From Pseudomonas sp. NFIX28 (lineage in GTDB: Bacteria; Pseudomonadota; Gammaproteobacteria; Pseudomonadales; Pseudomonadaceae), in NCBI RefSeq assembly GCF_900107395.1, contig NZ_FNPW01000007.1:124001-188000 (forward strand): a stretch of 64,000 bases of DNA, given 5' to 3'. The notes below the pieces were generated by a model. That model was not told the DNA's origin. It made no database searches and saw only the letters and a program-made list of their open reading frames with translations. How positions within the stretch are numbered: position 1 is the stretch's first letter; every line of letters begins with the position of its first letter. The translations under genes and the position numbers were made by a program. Shown here in pieces: positions 24,947-36,601 of the stretch.

Positions 24947-27094
24947 TTAACCGAAGAAGCTCTGGCCATTCTTGGCCATCTCACGCAGCTTCGCGGTCGG
25001 GTGGTACAGCGCGCCCAGATCGGCATACTGGTCGGCCAGGGCAACGAACTCGGCAACACCGATCGAATCGATGTAGCGCAGCGCACCGCCACGGAATGGA
25101 GGGAAACCAATACCGTACACCAGGCCCATGTCGGCTTCGGCAGCGGTCTCGACGATACCGTCTTCCAGGCAACGAACGGTTTCCAGGCACAGCGGGATCA
25201 TCATCCAGTTGATGATGTCCTCGTCGGTGACTTCACGCTGCTCGTAGACGATAGGCTTGAGCACTTCCAGCACCGACGGGTCGGCCACTTTCTTCTGCTT
25301 GCCTTTCTTGTCGGCCTCGTAGGCATAGAAACCCTTGCCGTTCTTCTGACCCAGGCGCTTGGCTTCGTAGAGCACATCGATGGCCGAGCGGCGATCGTCT
25401 TTCATGCGATCCGGGAAACCTTCGGCCATCACGTCACGACCGTGGTGGCCAGTGTCGATGCCGACCACGTCCATCAGGTAGGCCGGGCCCATTGGCCAGC
25501 CGAACTTTTCCATGATCTTGTCGATGCGCACGAAGTCCACACCGGCGCTGACCAGCTTGGCGAAACCGCCGAAGTATGGGAACAGGACGCGGTTGACCAA
25601 AAAGCCCGGGCAGTCGTTGACCACGATCGGGTTCTTGCCCATTTTCTTGGCGTAGGCAACGGTGGTGGCAATGGCCAGCTCGCTGGACTTCTCGCCACGG
25701 ATGACTTCAACCAGCGGCATCATGTGCACCGGGTTGAAGAAGTGCATGCCGACGAAGTTTTCCGGACGCTTGAGGGCCTTGGCCAGCAGGCTGATGGAAA
25801 TGGTCGAGGTGTTCGAAGCGAGGATGGTGTCCTCTTTGACCTGGTCTTCGACTTCGGCCAGAACCGCTTGCTTGACCTTTGGGTTCTCGACGACCGCTTC
25901 GACCACCAGGTCGACGTGGCCGAAGTCACCGTAGGACAGCGTAGGACGAATGCCGTTGAGCACTTCGGCCATCTTCGCCGCGGTCATGCGACCTTTATCG
26001 ACACGGCCGACCAGCAGCTTGGCGGCTTCTGCCAGGCCTTGCTCGATACCGTGCTCGTTGATGTCTTTCATCAGGATCGGCGTGCCCTTGGACGCCGACT
26101 GGTAGGCGATACCGCCACCCATGATGCCGGCACCGAGAACGGCGGCCTGCTTCACGTCGCGGGCGATTTCGTCGTAGGCCTTGGCCTTTTTCTTCAGCTC
26201 CTGGTCATTCAGGAACAGCCCGATCAGGCTCTGCGCGGCAGAAGTCTTGGCCAGCTTGACGAAGCCTGCGGCCTCGACTTCCAGTGCCTTGTCGCGACCG
26301 AAGTTGGCGGCTTTCTGGATGGTCTTGATGGCTTCGACCGGCGCCGGGTAGTTCGGGCCAGCCTGGCCAGCGACAAAACCCTTGGCGGTTTCGAAGGACA
26401 TCATCTGTTCGATGGCGTTGAGCTTGAGCTTTTCCAGCTTTGGCTGACGCTTGGCCTTGTAGTCGAACTCGCCGGAGATGGCGCGCTTGACGGTGGCCAG
26501 GGCCGCTTCATGAAGCTTTTCCGGCGCGACGACAGCGTCGACCGCACCGACTTTCAGTGCGTCTTCAGCACGGTTTTCCTTGCCAGCGGCAATCCATTCG
26601 ATGGCGTTGTCGGCACCGATGATGCGTGGCAGGCGAACGGTACCGCCGAAGCCCGGGTAGATGCCCAGCTTGACTTCCGGCAGGCCGATCTTGGCGCTGG
26701 AGGACATGACGCGATAGTCAGCCGCCAGACACATTTCCAGACCGCCACCCAGCGCGATGCCATTGATCGCGGCAACGGTCGGAACATTGAGGTCTTCGAA
26801 ATCGCTGAAAATCTTGTTGGCTTCGAGGTTGCCTGCGACAAGCTCTGCATCCGGCAGCTTGAAGTTATCGACAAATTCGGTGATGTCGGCGCCGACGATA
26901 AAGACGTCCTTGCCACTGCTGACGATCACACCCTTGACCGACGCATCTGCCTTGATGGCGTCCACGGCCGAACGCAATTCGTTCAGGGTGAGACGGTTGA
27001 ACTTGTTGACGGACTCACCCTTGAGATCGAAATTCAATTCGACGATGCCACTTTCAAGAGCCTTAACCGTGATGGCTTTACCTTCGTAAATCAT
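24947..27094 (-). CDS. fadB: Fatty-acid oxidation complex alpha subunit FadB
   Basis: 715-residue multifunctional enzyme: enoyl-CoA hydratase/isomerase (N-terminal crotonase domain, [19 protein letters not shown] near 108-126) and 3-hydroxyacyl-CoA dehydrogenase (NAD site [18 protein letters not shown] near 315-332; catalytic His in [12 protein letters not shown] near 448). The ATG at 27094 has GGAGA 7 nt upstream; the codon before it is TTG. The operon probably answers to PsrA through the doubled operator at 27244-27270. Confidence 0.97.
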   Translation of the reverse strand: MIYEGKAITVKALESGIVELNFDLKGESVNKFNRLTLNELRSAVDAIKADASVKGVIVSSGKDVFIVGADITEFVDNFKLPDAELVAGNLEANKIFSDFEDLNVPTVAAINGIALGGGLEMCLAADYRVMSSSAKIGLPEVKLGIYPGFGGTVRLPRIIGADNAIEWIAAGKENRAEDALKVGAVDAVVAPEKLHEAALATVKRAISGEFDYKAKRQPKLEKLKLNAIEQMMSFETAKGFVAGQAGPNYPAPVEAIKTIQKAANFGRDKALEVEAAGFVKLAKTSAAQSLIGLFLNDQELKKKAKAYDEIARDVKQAAVLGAGIMGGGIAYQSASKGTPILMKDINEHGIEQGLAEAAKLLVGRVDKGRMTAAKMAEVLNGIRPTLSYGDFGHVDLVVEAVVENPKVKQAVLAEVEDQVKEDTILASNTSTISISLLAKALKRPENFVGMHFFNPVHMMPLVEVIRGEKSSELAIATTVAYAKKMGKNPIVVNDCPGFLVNRVLFPYFGGFAKLVSAGVDFVRIDKIMEKFGWPMGPAYLMDVVGIDTGHHGRDVMAEGFPDRMKDDRRSAIDVLYEAKRLGQKNGKGFYAYEADKKGKQKKVADPSVLEVLKPIVYEQREVTDEDIINWMMIPLCLETVRCLEDGIVETAAEADMGLVYGIGFPPFRGGALRYIDSIGVAEFVALADQYADLGALYHPTAKLREMAKNGQSFFG

Positions 27095-27243
27095 CAACTG
27101 ATCTCCACGATATGGAAGCTGAACAGTACACGTCGGACGCTAACTTCTGACTCGGCAGCGACGTTTCCATCGATGCTACGCCAATCCGCCAGGCACACCC
27201 GCCAACGCGATAGTCGGGATTCTGTAAGAGCCGTCTGGTAATA

Positions 27244-27270
27244 CAAACGCTCAATTCATACGCCCGTTTG
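27244..27270 (-). promoter_or_regulatory. Tandem PsrA-like operators upstream of fadB
   Basis: The second palindrome, CATAC-GCCC-GTTTG (27257-27270), differs by one base from the PsrA consensus; the first, CAAAC-GCTC-AATTC (27244-27257), keeps a perfect left half. They share one base, exactly the 27-bp arrangement found before psrA. The site is about 150 bp before the fadB start. PsrA control of fadBA is known in P. aeruginosa. Confidence 0.72.
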
Positions 27271-27419
27271 ATTTGGGTACGCCACATTCAGGCAAAATCC
27301 GACAATTGTCAATCGCCCAAAAGGTTGTTTAAAACGCGACTTCGCGGTCACTTCAAACAGGCAGACACCATCAACCAGCCTGCACATCTGGGGATATTCA
27401 TAGAGTCTATATTTAGAAA

Positions 27420-27616
27420 AATCGCCCTAATGCGTGGCGCCCGCGACCAATTCGCAGCTACGCTGGCACAATCCTGGAGCAAAATATGGACGCCCTGGGC
27501 GGATACCAGGCGTAGGATCGGCGACAACCCTATTCCCTGACCGCACAGAATCAGCGAAGTAAAAAGACTTACCGGCCTGCCTGGCCAACCCCCAGCCCGA
27601 CTCTGTCGGGCTTTTT
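27420..27616 (+). ncRNA. Candidate small RNA ending at an orphan terminator
   Basis: Plus-strand sequence with no coding potential that contains a hairpin (ACGCCCTGG at 27490-27498 pairing with CCAGGCGT at 27506-27513, one bulge) and ends at a strong intrinsic terminator. The 5' end is a guess, placed near a TATATT at about 27409. No Rfam family was recognised. Confidence 0.3.
27594..27616 (+). terminator. Orphan intrinsic terminator
   Basis: AGCCCGAC (27594-27601) and GTCGGGCT (27605-27612) form a perfect 8-bp stem with a 3-nt loop, followed by a T-run on the plus strand. On the minus strand the stem is followed by GGGG, so it points only rightwards, yet no plus-strand gene lies upstream. 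Confidence 0.82.
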
Positions 27617-27634
27617 AGTGGCTGTATTTCAATA

Positions 27635-27657
27635 ACCTGCGCCATTGCAGCGCAGGT
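27635..27657 (-). terminator. Stem-loop after the 27664 gene
   Basis: ACCTGCGC (27635-27642) pairs with GCGCAGGT (27650-27657) around a 7-nt loop, 7 bp past the stop of the minus-strand gene. The following TATTGAAAT is only weakly U-rich, so termination is moderate at best. Confidence 0.4.
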
Positions 27658-27663
27658 CGCACC

Positions 27664-28101
27664 TCATGCCAGTGCCTTGAGCACTGCGGCAATGTCTTGC
27701 AAAACACTGACCTCGCCACGCTCGCCCCAATACAAGACGATCATCTGCCGGTCGGCCTCGACCTTGAAAACATTGCTTGGCAGGGTGCGCAAATGCTCAA
27801 GCAAGGCCGTATCCGTACACGCTTCCCGCCACTGGTTGACCCACTCGCCCGGCGCGCTTTGCCAGTAGGCCCAGCAGGCCGGCTTTGTACCGCGTCGCGG
27901 CCGATGGTATTGCGCACAAGGGCTCGGAGGCTGTGGAACCAACCAGTGCGGCCATTCCTGAGGCGCCAATTGCATGCCCAGGCCCATGCGGCGCGCCTCC
28001 ATGCGCATGGCGATCTGCCCGCTCTGGCGGCGCGACGGGCGCAGCCACGCCAGCGGACTCAACACCACCGCGAGGATTGACACCACTATCCAGACCGTCA
28101 T
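27664..28101 (-). CDS. Small membrane-anchored protein of unknown function
   Basis: 145-residue protein with one N-terminal membrane segment (WIVVSILAVVLSPLAWL, residues 3-19) followed by a basic stretch (RPSRRQSGQ) and a soluble tail with several Trp residues (EWPHWLVPQ, CWAYWQSAPGEWVNQW). The topology suggests an anchor with a cytoplasmic C-domain. I recognise no domain. Its place next to a universal stress gene corresponds to a hypothetical gene in other Pseudomonas. ATG at 28101; divergent from the usp gene. Confidence 0.65.
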   Translation of the reverse strand: MTVWIVVSILAVVLSPLAWLRPSRRQSGQIAMRMEARRMGLGMQLAPQEWPHWLVPQPPSPCAQYHRPRRGTKPACWAYWQSAPGEWVNQWREACTDTALLEHLRTLPSNVFKVEADRQMIVLYWGERGEVSVLQDIAAVLKALA

Positions 28102-28205
28102 ATCTGTACTCCCGATTCTTGATGAGCCGATTGATCCGGGTCGGAACCAATCCGCTTGAAACCAGCCATACTTGAAGCTATTGCAATCCTCAGGAGGAGC
28201 ACCTT

Positions 28206-28643
28206 ATGCCCTACCACCATATTCTGGTCGCCGTAGATCTAACCGAAGAGTGCGATCCTGTTATCCACCGGGCTCGCGAGCTATCGGTCAGCAACAGCGC
28301 CAAATTGTCCCTGGTTCATATTGTCGAACCGATGGCCATGGCATTCGGCGGCGACGTACCGATGGACCTGTCCCAATTGCAACAGCAGCAGTTCGACCAG
28401 GCCAAGGAGCGCCTCGATCGCCTCATCGCCAAATATCCTGAGCTGTCCAAGGAGTACAGCCACCTGACCTATGGTCAGCCGCGCCAGGAAATCCACCATC
28501 TGGCCAAGGAACAGGAATGCGACCTGATCGTGGTCGGCAGCCACGGCCGGCACGGCCTGGCGCTGTTGCTGGGCTCGACCGCCAACGACGTGCTGCACGG
28601 CGCACCTTGCGACGTACTGGCCGTACATCTGGTCAAGCGCTGA
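28206..28643 (+). CDS. Universal stress protein, UspA family
   Basis: 145-residue cytoplasmic protein with the Usp fold. It begins PYHHILVAVDLTEE and carries the ATP-binding signature GSHGRHGLALLLGSTANDVL (G-2x-G-9x-G-S/T) near 112-131, so it is probably of the nucleotide-binding class. A strong GGAGGAG ribosome site precedes the ATG. Many Pseudomonas Usp genes respond to anaerobic or stationary-phase signals through Anr; I found no good ANR box here. Confidence 0.93.
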   Translation: MPYHHILVAVDLTEECDPVIHRARELSVSNSAKLSLVHIVEPMAMAFGGDVPMDLSQLQQQQFDQAKERLDRLIAKYPELSKEYSHLTYGQPRQEIHHLAKEQECDLIVVGSHGRHGLALLLGSTANDVLHGAPCDVLAVHLVKR

Positions 28644-28681
28644 ACCGCTACCGGCAGCCCTTTCGTTTGAACCGGCCCTGC

Positions 28682-28712
28682 AAAAAGCCCGACATCAATG
28701 TCGGGCTTTTTT
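28682..28712. terminator. Bidirectional terminator between usp and uup
   Basis: A perfect 14-bp stem (28682-28695 with 28698-28711, core GCCCGACAT/ATGTCGGGC) framed by A5 and T-runs. It serves usp on the plus strand and uup on the minus strand. Confidence 0.9.
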
Positions 28713-28728
28713 ATTGGCGCCAAGTCAC

Positions 28729-30648
<1,920 letters not shown>

Positions 30649-30861
30649 GAGCTTCTCCAAAAACCGGGCGCGCATTCTACCTGAGTTGAGGCCTTAGAAG
30701 GCCGGCATTTTCGCTCTTGAAGCACCCTGAACAACATTTGCAGCGAACTGGCGACCAGAGGCCGGCAAAGCTTTCATCCGTTGCTGGCAAAAGGCTAAGC
30801 TAAGGAATAATCAGTGTTGGCATTGTCGGCACTTGTCATGATTTCTCTGCCCGGATGTCTC

Positions 30862-32787
30862 ATGCGCAGTCGCCTTTTCAGCCTTTTGTCCTGCCTGCTT
30901 CTTTCTGCCTCTGTGCAAACCGTTCAGGCCGCGGACCTCTCCCTCCAGCGTCAATATTACGATGAAGCCAAACGCGCCCTGGCCAAGGGCGATTCCGGGC
31001 CATATTTCCGCTACAGCCAGGTCCTGGCCGACTACCCGCTCGAACCCTATCTGGCCTATGACGAGCTGACGGCCCGGTTAAAGACTGCCAGCAACGCTGA
31101 AATCGAAAAATTTCTCCGCGAACACGGCGACCTGCCCCAGGCCAACTGGATGAAACTGCGCTGGTTGCGCTGGCTGGCCGAACGCGGCGATTGGGCCACT
31201 TTCGTCAAGTATTACGACCCCAAGCTCAACTTCACCGAGCTGGACTGCCTGAACGCGCAATACCAATTGGGCCACAACCTCAAGGCCGAAGGTTATGCCG
31301 CCACCGACAAGCTCTGGCTGAGCGGCAAATCCCTGCCCGCCACCTGCGATGCGCTGTTCGCCCAGTGGGCTGCCGAAGGCCAGTTGACCGAACAGAAGCG
31401 CTGGCAGCGCGCCAAACTGGCCGCCGAAGCCCGCAACTATCCATTGGCCAATAGCCTGGTCAAAAGCATGACCACCCTCGCCCCCCAGGGCCGGCTGTTG
31501 GTCGATGTCGCGCAGAAACCCGAGCTGCTCAGCCAGCCATCGCGCTTCACCCCGGCCAGCGAAGCCATGTCCGATGTGGTCGGCCTGGGCTTGCGTCGCC
31601 TGGCCCGCCAGGATCCGGACAGGGCCCTGGCGCTGCTCGACGGTTATGCCAGCAGCATGCACTTCTCCCGTGACGAAAAAGTGGCGATTGCCCGGGAAAT
31701 CGGCCTGACCCTGGCGCGGCGCTTCGACAGCCGCGGCCTGGAGGTCATGACCAAATACGACCCCGAGTTGCGCGACAACACGGTTTCCGAGTGGCGCCTG
31801 CGCCTGTTGCTGCGCCTGGCGCGCTGGGAAGATGCCTACCAGTTGACGCGCAAGCTGCCCCAGGACCTGGCGACCACCAACCGCTGGCGCTACTGGCAGG
31901 CGCGCAGCCTGGAACTGGCCGAACCGAAGAATCCTCAAGTTCAGTCCCTCTATAAAGGCCTGGCCAACGAGCGCGACTTCTATGGCTTCCTCGCGGCCGA
32001 CCGCACCCAACTGCCATATCAGTTGAACAACAAGCCCCTGGTGCTCAGCCAGCAAGTGATCAACAAGGTGCGCAATACGCCTGGTGTGCGGCGCGCCCTG
32101 GAGTTCCATGCCCGCGGCCAGATCGTCGACGGGCGTCGTGAGTGGTACCATGTCAGCCGTCATTTCAACCGCGACGAAATGGTCGCCCAGGCCAAGCTGG
32201 CCTACGACTTGAAATGGTACTTCCCGGCCATCCGCACCATCAGCCAGGCGAAATACTGGGACGACCTGGATATCCGCTTCCCCATGGCCCACCGCGACAC
32301 CCTGGTGCGCGAAGCCAAGGTCCGCGGCCTGCATTCGAGCTGGGTGTTTGCGATTACCCGCCAGGAAAGCGCATTCATGGCCGATGCCCGCTCCGGCGTC
32401 GGCGCCGCCGGCCTGATGCAATTGATGCCCGGTACCGCGAAGGAAACCGCGCGCAAGTTCAGCATCCCGCTGGCCTCGCCGCAGCAAGTGCTGGACCCGG
32501 ACAAGAACATCCAGCTCGGCGCTGCCTACCTGAGCCAGGTGCACAGCCAGTTCAACGGTAACCGCGTGCTCGCTTCCGCCGCCTACAACGCCGGTCCCGG
32601 CCGCGTTCGCCAATGGCTCCGCGGCGCCGACCACCTGAGCTTCGATGTCTGGGTGGAGAGCATTCCGTTCGACGAAACCCGCCAGTACGTGCAGAACGTG
32701 CTGTCTTATTCGGTGATCTACGGCCAGAAGCTCAACTCGCCCCAGCCACTGGTGGATTGGCATGAGCGGTATTTCGAAGATCAGTAG
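30862..32787 (+). CDS. slt: Soluble lytic murein transglycosylase Slt
   Basis: 641-residue periplasmic enzyme that cleaves peptidoglycan glycan strands to 1,6-anhydromuropeptides. The ATG at 30862 gives MRSRLFSLLSCLLLSASVQ, a signal peptide cleaved after VQA; an upstream GTG at 30814 lengthens it without benefit. The helical doughnut domain spans most of the protein, and the catalytic Glu is in TRQESAFMADARSGVGAAGL, followed by MQLMPGTA and AAYNAGPGRV. A clear terminator follows. Products are substrates for NagZ, encoded in the same window. Confidence 0.95.
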   Translation: MRSRLFSLLSCLLLSASVQTVQAADLSLQRQYYDEAKRALAKGDSGPYFRYSQVLADYPLEPYLAYDELTARLKTASNAEIEKFLREHGDLPQANWMKLRWLRWLAERGDWATFVKYYDPKLNFTELDCLNAQYQLGHNLKAEGYAATDKLWLSGKSLPATCDALFAQWAAEGQLTEQKRWQRAKLAAEARNYPLANSLVKSMTTLAPQGRLLVDVAQKPELLSQPSRFTPASEAMSDVVGLGLRRLARQDPDRALALLDGYASSMHFSRDEKVAIAREIGLTLARRFDSRGLEVMTKYDPELRDNTVSEWRLRLLLRLARWEDAYQLTRKLPQDLATTNRWRYWQARSLELAEPKNPQVQSLYKGLANERDFYGFLAADRTQLPYQLNNKPLVLSQQVINKVRNTPGVRRALEFHARGQIVDGRREWYHVSRHFNRDEMVAQAKLAYDLKWYFPAIRTISQAKYWDDLDIRFPMAHRDTLVREAKVRGLHSSWVFAITRQESAFMADARSGVGAAGLMQLMPGTAKETARKFSIPLASPQQVLDPDKNIQLGAAYLSQVHSQFNGNRVLASAAYNAGPGRVRQWLRGADHLSFDVWVESIPFDETRQYVQNVLSYSVIYGQKLNSPQPLVDWHERYFEDQ

Positions 32788-32803
32788 GCAATAACGCCCC
32801 ATA

Positions 32804-32834
32804 AAAAATGCCCGCAGCGATGCGGGCATTTTTG
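32804..32834. terminator. Bidirectional terminator between slt and the ABC exporter
   Basis: AAAAATGCCCGCA (32804-32816) pairs perfectly with TGCGGGCATTTTT (32821-32833) around GCGA. T-runs occur on both strands, serving both convergent genes. Confidence 0.9.
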
Positions 32835-32859
32835 TTTGCAGCGCCAGGTCGCGCCCCCC

Positions 32860-34641
32860 CTACATGGAGGCGGCGGGCTGCCCATCGCTGAACTGCAGGG
32901 CCGCCAGGCGCGCGTACAAAGGATTGCTGGCGATCAGCTCCTGATGGGTGCCCACCGCCACCAGCCGGCCCTGATCCATCACGGCGATCCGGTCGGCATT
33001 CTTCACCGTGGCCAGGCGATGGGCGATCACCAGGGTGGTGCGATTTTTCATCAGCCCGGGCAAGGCTTGCTGGATCAAATGCTCGCTTTGCGCATCCAGG
33101 GCGCTGGTGGCTTCATCCAGCAACAGGATCGGCGCATCCACCAGCAATGCCCGGGCAATCGCCAGGCGCTGACGCTGGCCACCGGACAGCCCCAGCCCGG
33201 CATCACCGAGGTGGGTCTGATAACCCTCGGGCATGTTCTCGATGAATTCGTGAGCGTAGGCGATCCTTGCCGCCTCGCGGACCTGCTCCGCAGTGGCCGA
33301 GGGTTTGCCATAGCGAATGTTCTCCTCGATGCTGCCGAAGAACAGCGCCGGGCTCTGCGACACCAGGGCAAAACAGCGACGCACATCCCGCGGATCGAGC
33401 TGGGTCAAGGGCACGCCATCGAGCAGGATGCGCCCCTGCTGCGGGTCATAGAAGCGCAGCAGCAGATCGTAGAGGGTCGACTTGCCCGCTCCCGACGGTC
33501 CGACCAGCGCCAGGGTTTCCCCTTCTCGAACCGTCAGGCTCAGACCATCGATGGCATAGCTTTCCGGGCGCGAGGGATAAGAGAAGCGCAGGTTCTCCAA
33601 TACCAACTCGCCTCGCACTCGCTCGGGCAAAGTGGCCAGCCCGGCGCTTGGCGGCTGGATGAGGCTTTCCGAACGCAGCAACTCGGCAATCCGCTCCGCC
33701 GCGCCGGCGGCCCGCTGCAACTCGCCAATCACCTCGCTGAGGGTGCCAAAGGCACTGCCGACGATCAGGCTGTAGAAGACAAAAGCTGCCAGCTCACCGC
33801 TGGAAATACGTCCGGCGATGACGTCCATGCCTCCGACCCAGAGCATCACGCCGACCGCCCCCAGCACCAGCACGATAACCAGGGTTATCAGCCAGGCACG
33901 CTGGACAATGCGCCGGCGCGCGGTGTTGAACGCCTCTTCCACCGTCAGGGCAAAGCGCTGTTCGTCCTGCAGTTGATGGTTATAGGCCTGCACGGTCTTG
34001 ATCTGGCCCAGGGTTTCCGCCACGTAGCTGCCGACATCGGCGATACGGTCCTGGCTCAGGCGCGACAGGCTGCGCACCCGACGGCCGAAAATCAGGATCG
34101 GCGCCAACACCAAAGGCAAGGTGATCACCACGATGCTGGTGAGCTTGGGGTTGGTGATAAACAGCAGCACGATGCCGCCGACCACCATCAGCGCATTACG
34201 CAAAAACAGCGAGAGGGACGAACCGATCACCGATTGCAGCAACGTGGTGTCGGCAGTCAGACGCGACTGGATCTCCGAGCTGCGATTGCTTTCATAGAAG
34301 CCCGGGTGCAGGTAGATCAGATGGTTGAACACCTGGCGCCGGATATCCGCCACGCAGCGCTCGCCAATCCACGACACCAGGTAAAAACGCACGAACGTCC
34401 CCACCGCCAGCCCCAGCACCAGCAGCAGAAACAAACCGATGGACTGGTTGAGCAAGTCCGGCGACCCGGTCATGAAACCCCGGTCCACCAGCAGGCGGAT
34501 ACCCTGCCCCATGGACAAGGTGATGCCCGCAGTCACCACCAGCGCCAGCAACGCCCCCAGGGCCTGCCAGCGATAAGGCGCGATAAAACGGCTGGCCAGG
34601 CGAATCGCCCGGCGTTGACGCGAAGAAAGCATGAAGTTCAT
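32860..34641 (-). CDS. MsbA-like ABC exporter (fused permease and ATPase)
   Basis: 593-residue half-transporter: six membrane segments (about 20-310, with FYESNRSSEIQSRLTADT as the coupling region), then an ATPase domain with Walker A GPSGAGKSTL near 380, signature LSGGQRQR near 480 and Walker B ILLLDEATSALD. It is expected to work as a homodimer. The family includes lipid and drug exporters; the substrate cannot be told from sequence, and true msbA in Pseudomonas sits next to lpxK, not here. Start at 34641 (MNFMLSSRQRRAIRL) is tentative; 34632 and 34677 are alternatives. Confidence 0.86.
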   Translation of the reverse strand: MNFMLSSRQRRAIRLASRFIAPYRWQALGALLALVVTAGITLSMGQGIRLLVDRGFMTGSPDLLNQSIGLFLLLVLGLAVGTFVRFYLVSWIGERCVADIRRQVFNHLIYLHPGFYESNRSSEIQSRLTADTTLLQSVIGSSLSLFLRNALMVVGGIVLLFITNPKLTSIVVITLPLVLAPILIFGRRVRSLSRLSQDRIADVGSYVAETLGQIKTVQAYNHQLQDEQRFALTVEEAFNTARRRIVQRAWLITLVIVLVLGAVGVMLWVGGMDVIAGRISSGELAAFVFYSLIVGSAFGTLSEVIGELQRAAGAAERIAELLRSESLIQPPSAGLATLPERVRGELVLENLRFSYPSRPESYAIDGLSLTVREGETLALVGPSGAGKSTLYDLLLRFYDPQQGRILLDGVPLTQLDPRDVRRCFALVSQSPALFFGSIEENIRYGKPSATAEQVREAARIAYAHEFIENMPEGYQTHLGDAGLGLSGGQRQRLAIARALLVDAPILLLDEATSALDAQSEHLIQQALPGLMKNRTTLVIAHRLATVKNADRIAVMDQGRLVAVGTHQELIASNPLYARLAALQFSDGQPAASM

Positions 34642-35020
34642 CCGGCAGCACACCTGGGATTGGCCCCGCCCCATCACCGCTGCCTGATCCAGCGGCGCGA
34701 TAAGACAAAGCCCTGTTTATCGAAGCCAATTGTCGTGAAATCCGCGAGTCTCGAAATGGCTTTTCCTGGAGCCTGCTTTTCCAGAAGCCTGCTTTCCAGG
34801 AACTAAGGTAAATCACAATGAGTCAGGTTAATTATGACCACCAACACTAGAGCCTAGATGTTATTGGTCTAAGGTCCGAGTGGAAGTCCACAAGCATTTC
34901 TGTTGGACTGAAGGCTCTTGGCGGGAAAAGTACCGCGGTGGGACCTGGCAGGGAGAGTTGTCACAGCCCGGTCACCTGGCGGTTTTAAAGTAAGCGCATA
35001 ACCTGATGAGGAGACAGGCC
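34642..35020. other. Divergent region with structured leader for the 59-residue gene
   Basis: 379 bp without an established gene. It contains a 10-codon ORF at 34818-34850 (MSQVNYDHQH) with AAGG upstream, a hairpin AGTCCA/TGGACT (34885-34890 and 34904-34909), and a second imperfect stem near 34939-34979. Several GGA triplets lie in the same stretch. No known riboswitch was recognised. Confidence 0.5.
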
Positions 35021-35200
35021 ATGTCCTTGCAAAACAGCAGCGATGACAAGATTGAAGTGATTCGTACCCACCCCGACCAGTCTCTGGGATGCGCCATCAT
35101 CGACGCTCAGGGTCGCGAAGTACCGATCACTGAAGACATGATCCAGAACGCCTGCCGCGAACTGGAAAAGCGACTGGTCAAGCCTGCGCAGCAAGATTGA
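35021..35200 (+). CDS. Conserved 59-residue protein of unknown function
   Basis: Short acidic/basic protein MSLQNSSDDKIEVIRT...DAQGREVPITEDMIQNACRELEKRL, with a beta-rich start and a C-terminal helix. The ATG at 35021 follows GAGGAGACAGGCC, a good ribosome site; the earlier ATG at 35006 would add five residues. It resembles a small family I associate with P. aeruginosa PA1571, from memory only. No function is known. A strong terminator follows directly, so it is likely a single-gene transcript with a long leader. Confidence 0.75.
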   Translation: MSLQNSSDDKIEVIRTHPDQSLGCAIIDAQGREVPITEDMIQNACRELEKRLVKPAQQD

Positions 35201-35222
35201 CACATAGCCTCACGTCCTCTTG

Positions 35223-35247
35223 ACCCGGCCACGAAGCCGGGTTTTTT
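35223..35247 (+). terminator. Terminator after the 59-residue gene
   Basis: CCCGGC (35224-35229) pairs with GCCGGG (35236-35241), extended by A-T on the outside, followed by TTTTTT on the plus strand. Confidence 0.88.
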
Positions 35248-35291
35248 ATGCCTGCCAAAAGCCCTCGGCTCAAATGACCAGGCTCGCCCCA

Positions 35292-36437
35292 TCAATCAAT
35301 CGACACCGCACCCAAGGCCGCGACGATCTGCTGCAAACCTGGCGCCTCACCCTGGATGCGCACGGTCAGCCCATCGATTTCACGGCGCGGCGGATAGCCC
35401 TTGCGCAATGCATCGAAGGCTGTGCGCTGTTCGGCCACGCTGCCCACCAGGCTGCGGCGGAAATCCGCGTCGTCGCGCCGCGGGTCGTAGACCGCCCGGC
35501 AAATCATCGCCAGCGACCAGGCAGGGTCGCTATCGGCATCGAGGCTCACCTGCGACAACCATGGCTGGGGCAGCAGGTCGCGCAGATCAATCGCCTGTGG
35601 CTGCCCGAGGTAATCGCAGAGCGCCTGATAGATCTGCGCCGTCCCGCGTTGTCGGCCATCGAGGCTGTAACCGGCGATATGCGGCGTGGCCAGCACGCAC
35701 AGATCGGCCAGGGCCACATCGACCTGGGGCTCGCCTTCCCAGACATCCAGCACCGCCTGCAGGTCTTCCCGCTCGAGCAACACCTCGCGCAAGGCGCTGT
35801 TGTCCACCACCGCGCCACGGCTGGCATTGATCAGCCAAGCGCCGGGACGCAGCTGCTGCAAGCGCGGCTTGTCCAGCAAGTGCCAGGTCGGCGACTCGCC
35901 AGCCTGGGTCAAGGGCGTGTGCAGGCTGATGACATCGCACTGGGCGAGGATCTGCTCCAGGCTGACATAGTCGCCACCTTCCGCCGCCTGCCGTGGTGGA
36001 TCGCAGACCAGGACCTTCCAGCCCAGGCCGCGCAGCACCTCGATCAGCCGCCCTCCGACCTCGCCCGCGCCCACCACGCCGTAGGTGCGTTGCCTGAGGT
36101 CGGCGCCTTCGATCTCCGCCAGGGTCAGCAGGCTGCCCAGCACATAGTCGACCACCCCGCGCGCGTTGCAGCCCGGCGCGCTGGACCAGCGAATGCCCGC
36201 CTCGTGGAAATACTCGAGGTCCAGGTGATCGGTGCCTATGGTGCAGGTGCCGACAAAGCGCACCTGGCTACCCTCGAGCAAGGCGCGGCTGACCTGGGTC
36301 ACCGAACGCACCAGCAGCACATCGGCGCCTTCGATGGCGGTGCGGTCGATGGCTCGCCCCGGGAAACGGCGGATCTCGCCGAAACCGGAAAAAAAGGCAT
36401 CGAGCAGGGGAATATTTTCGTCGGCAACAATCAGCAT
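35292..36437 (-). CDS. pdxB: Erythronate-4-phosphate dehydrogenase PdxB
   Basis: 381-residue NAD-dependent dehydrogenase of pyridoxal 5'-phosphate biosynthesis, oxidising 4-phosphoerythronate. D-2-hydroxyacid dehydrogenase features: the NAD motif [14 protein letters not shown] near 122, catalytic Arg in [10 protein letters not shown] near 207, and catalytic His in [12 protein letters not shown] near 253. The C-terminal PdxB dimerisation domain follows. ATG at 36437 ([12 protein letters not shown]) is preceded by AAAGGAG. Divergent from the MATE gene. Confidence 0.96.
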   Translation of the reverse strand: MLIVADENIPLLDAFFSGFGEIRRFPGRAIDRTAIEGADVLLVRSVTQVSRALLEGSQVRFVGTCTIGTDHLDLEYFHEAGIRWSSAPGCNARGVVDYVLGSLLTLAEIEGADLRQRTYGVVGAGEVGGRLIEVLRGLGWKVLVCDPPRQAAEGGDYVSLEQILAQCDVISLHTPLTQAGESPTWHLLDKPRLQQLRPGAWLINASRGAVVDNSALREVLLEREDLQAVLDVWEGEPQVDVALADLCVLATPHIAGYSLDGRQRGTAQIYQALCDYLGQPQAIDLRDLLPQPWLSQVSLDADSDPAWSLAMICRAVYDPRRDDADFRRSLVGSVAEQRTAFDALRKGYPPRREIDGLTVRIQGEAPGLQQIVAALGAVSID

Positions 36438-36601
36438 GGCAGGCTCCTTTCACGGAGCCGCAGTTTAGGCGGAGAAGGCTGTGTTGAGCCAGCGGGCAAT
36501 CCGCCTCGCCGGCCGCCGCCGGCGCTTACAAATCGACAACAGAGGTATTTTCCTGACTCATCTGTCAATGCGTAGAATACGCCGCCCTGCGCATCAACCC
36601 T

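Larger units (their letters stand above)
27095..27663. other. Non-coding stretch between fadB and a small membrane-protein gene
   Basis: 569 bp without a convincing gene. The right part of the fadB leader and a PsrA-like doubled operator (27244-27270) are at the left. The middle is AT-richer than its neighbours and contains a hairpin at 27490-27513. A plus-strand terminator at 27594-27616 has no gene in front of it. A 90-codon open frame at 27268-27540 does not look coding. Confidence 0.6.

Noticed and set aside
27268..27540. 90-codon frame downstream of the PsrA-like site
   Set aside because: No ribosome site, mixed composition and no family resemblance; the region fits non-coding RNA or leader better.
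28125..28150. TTGAT motifs between the small membrane gene and usp as an ANR site
   Set aside because: Only left half-sites are intact (TTGAT-CCGG-GTCGG fails in the right half).
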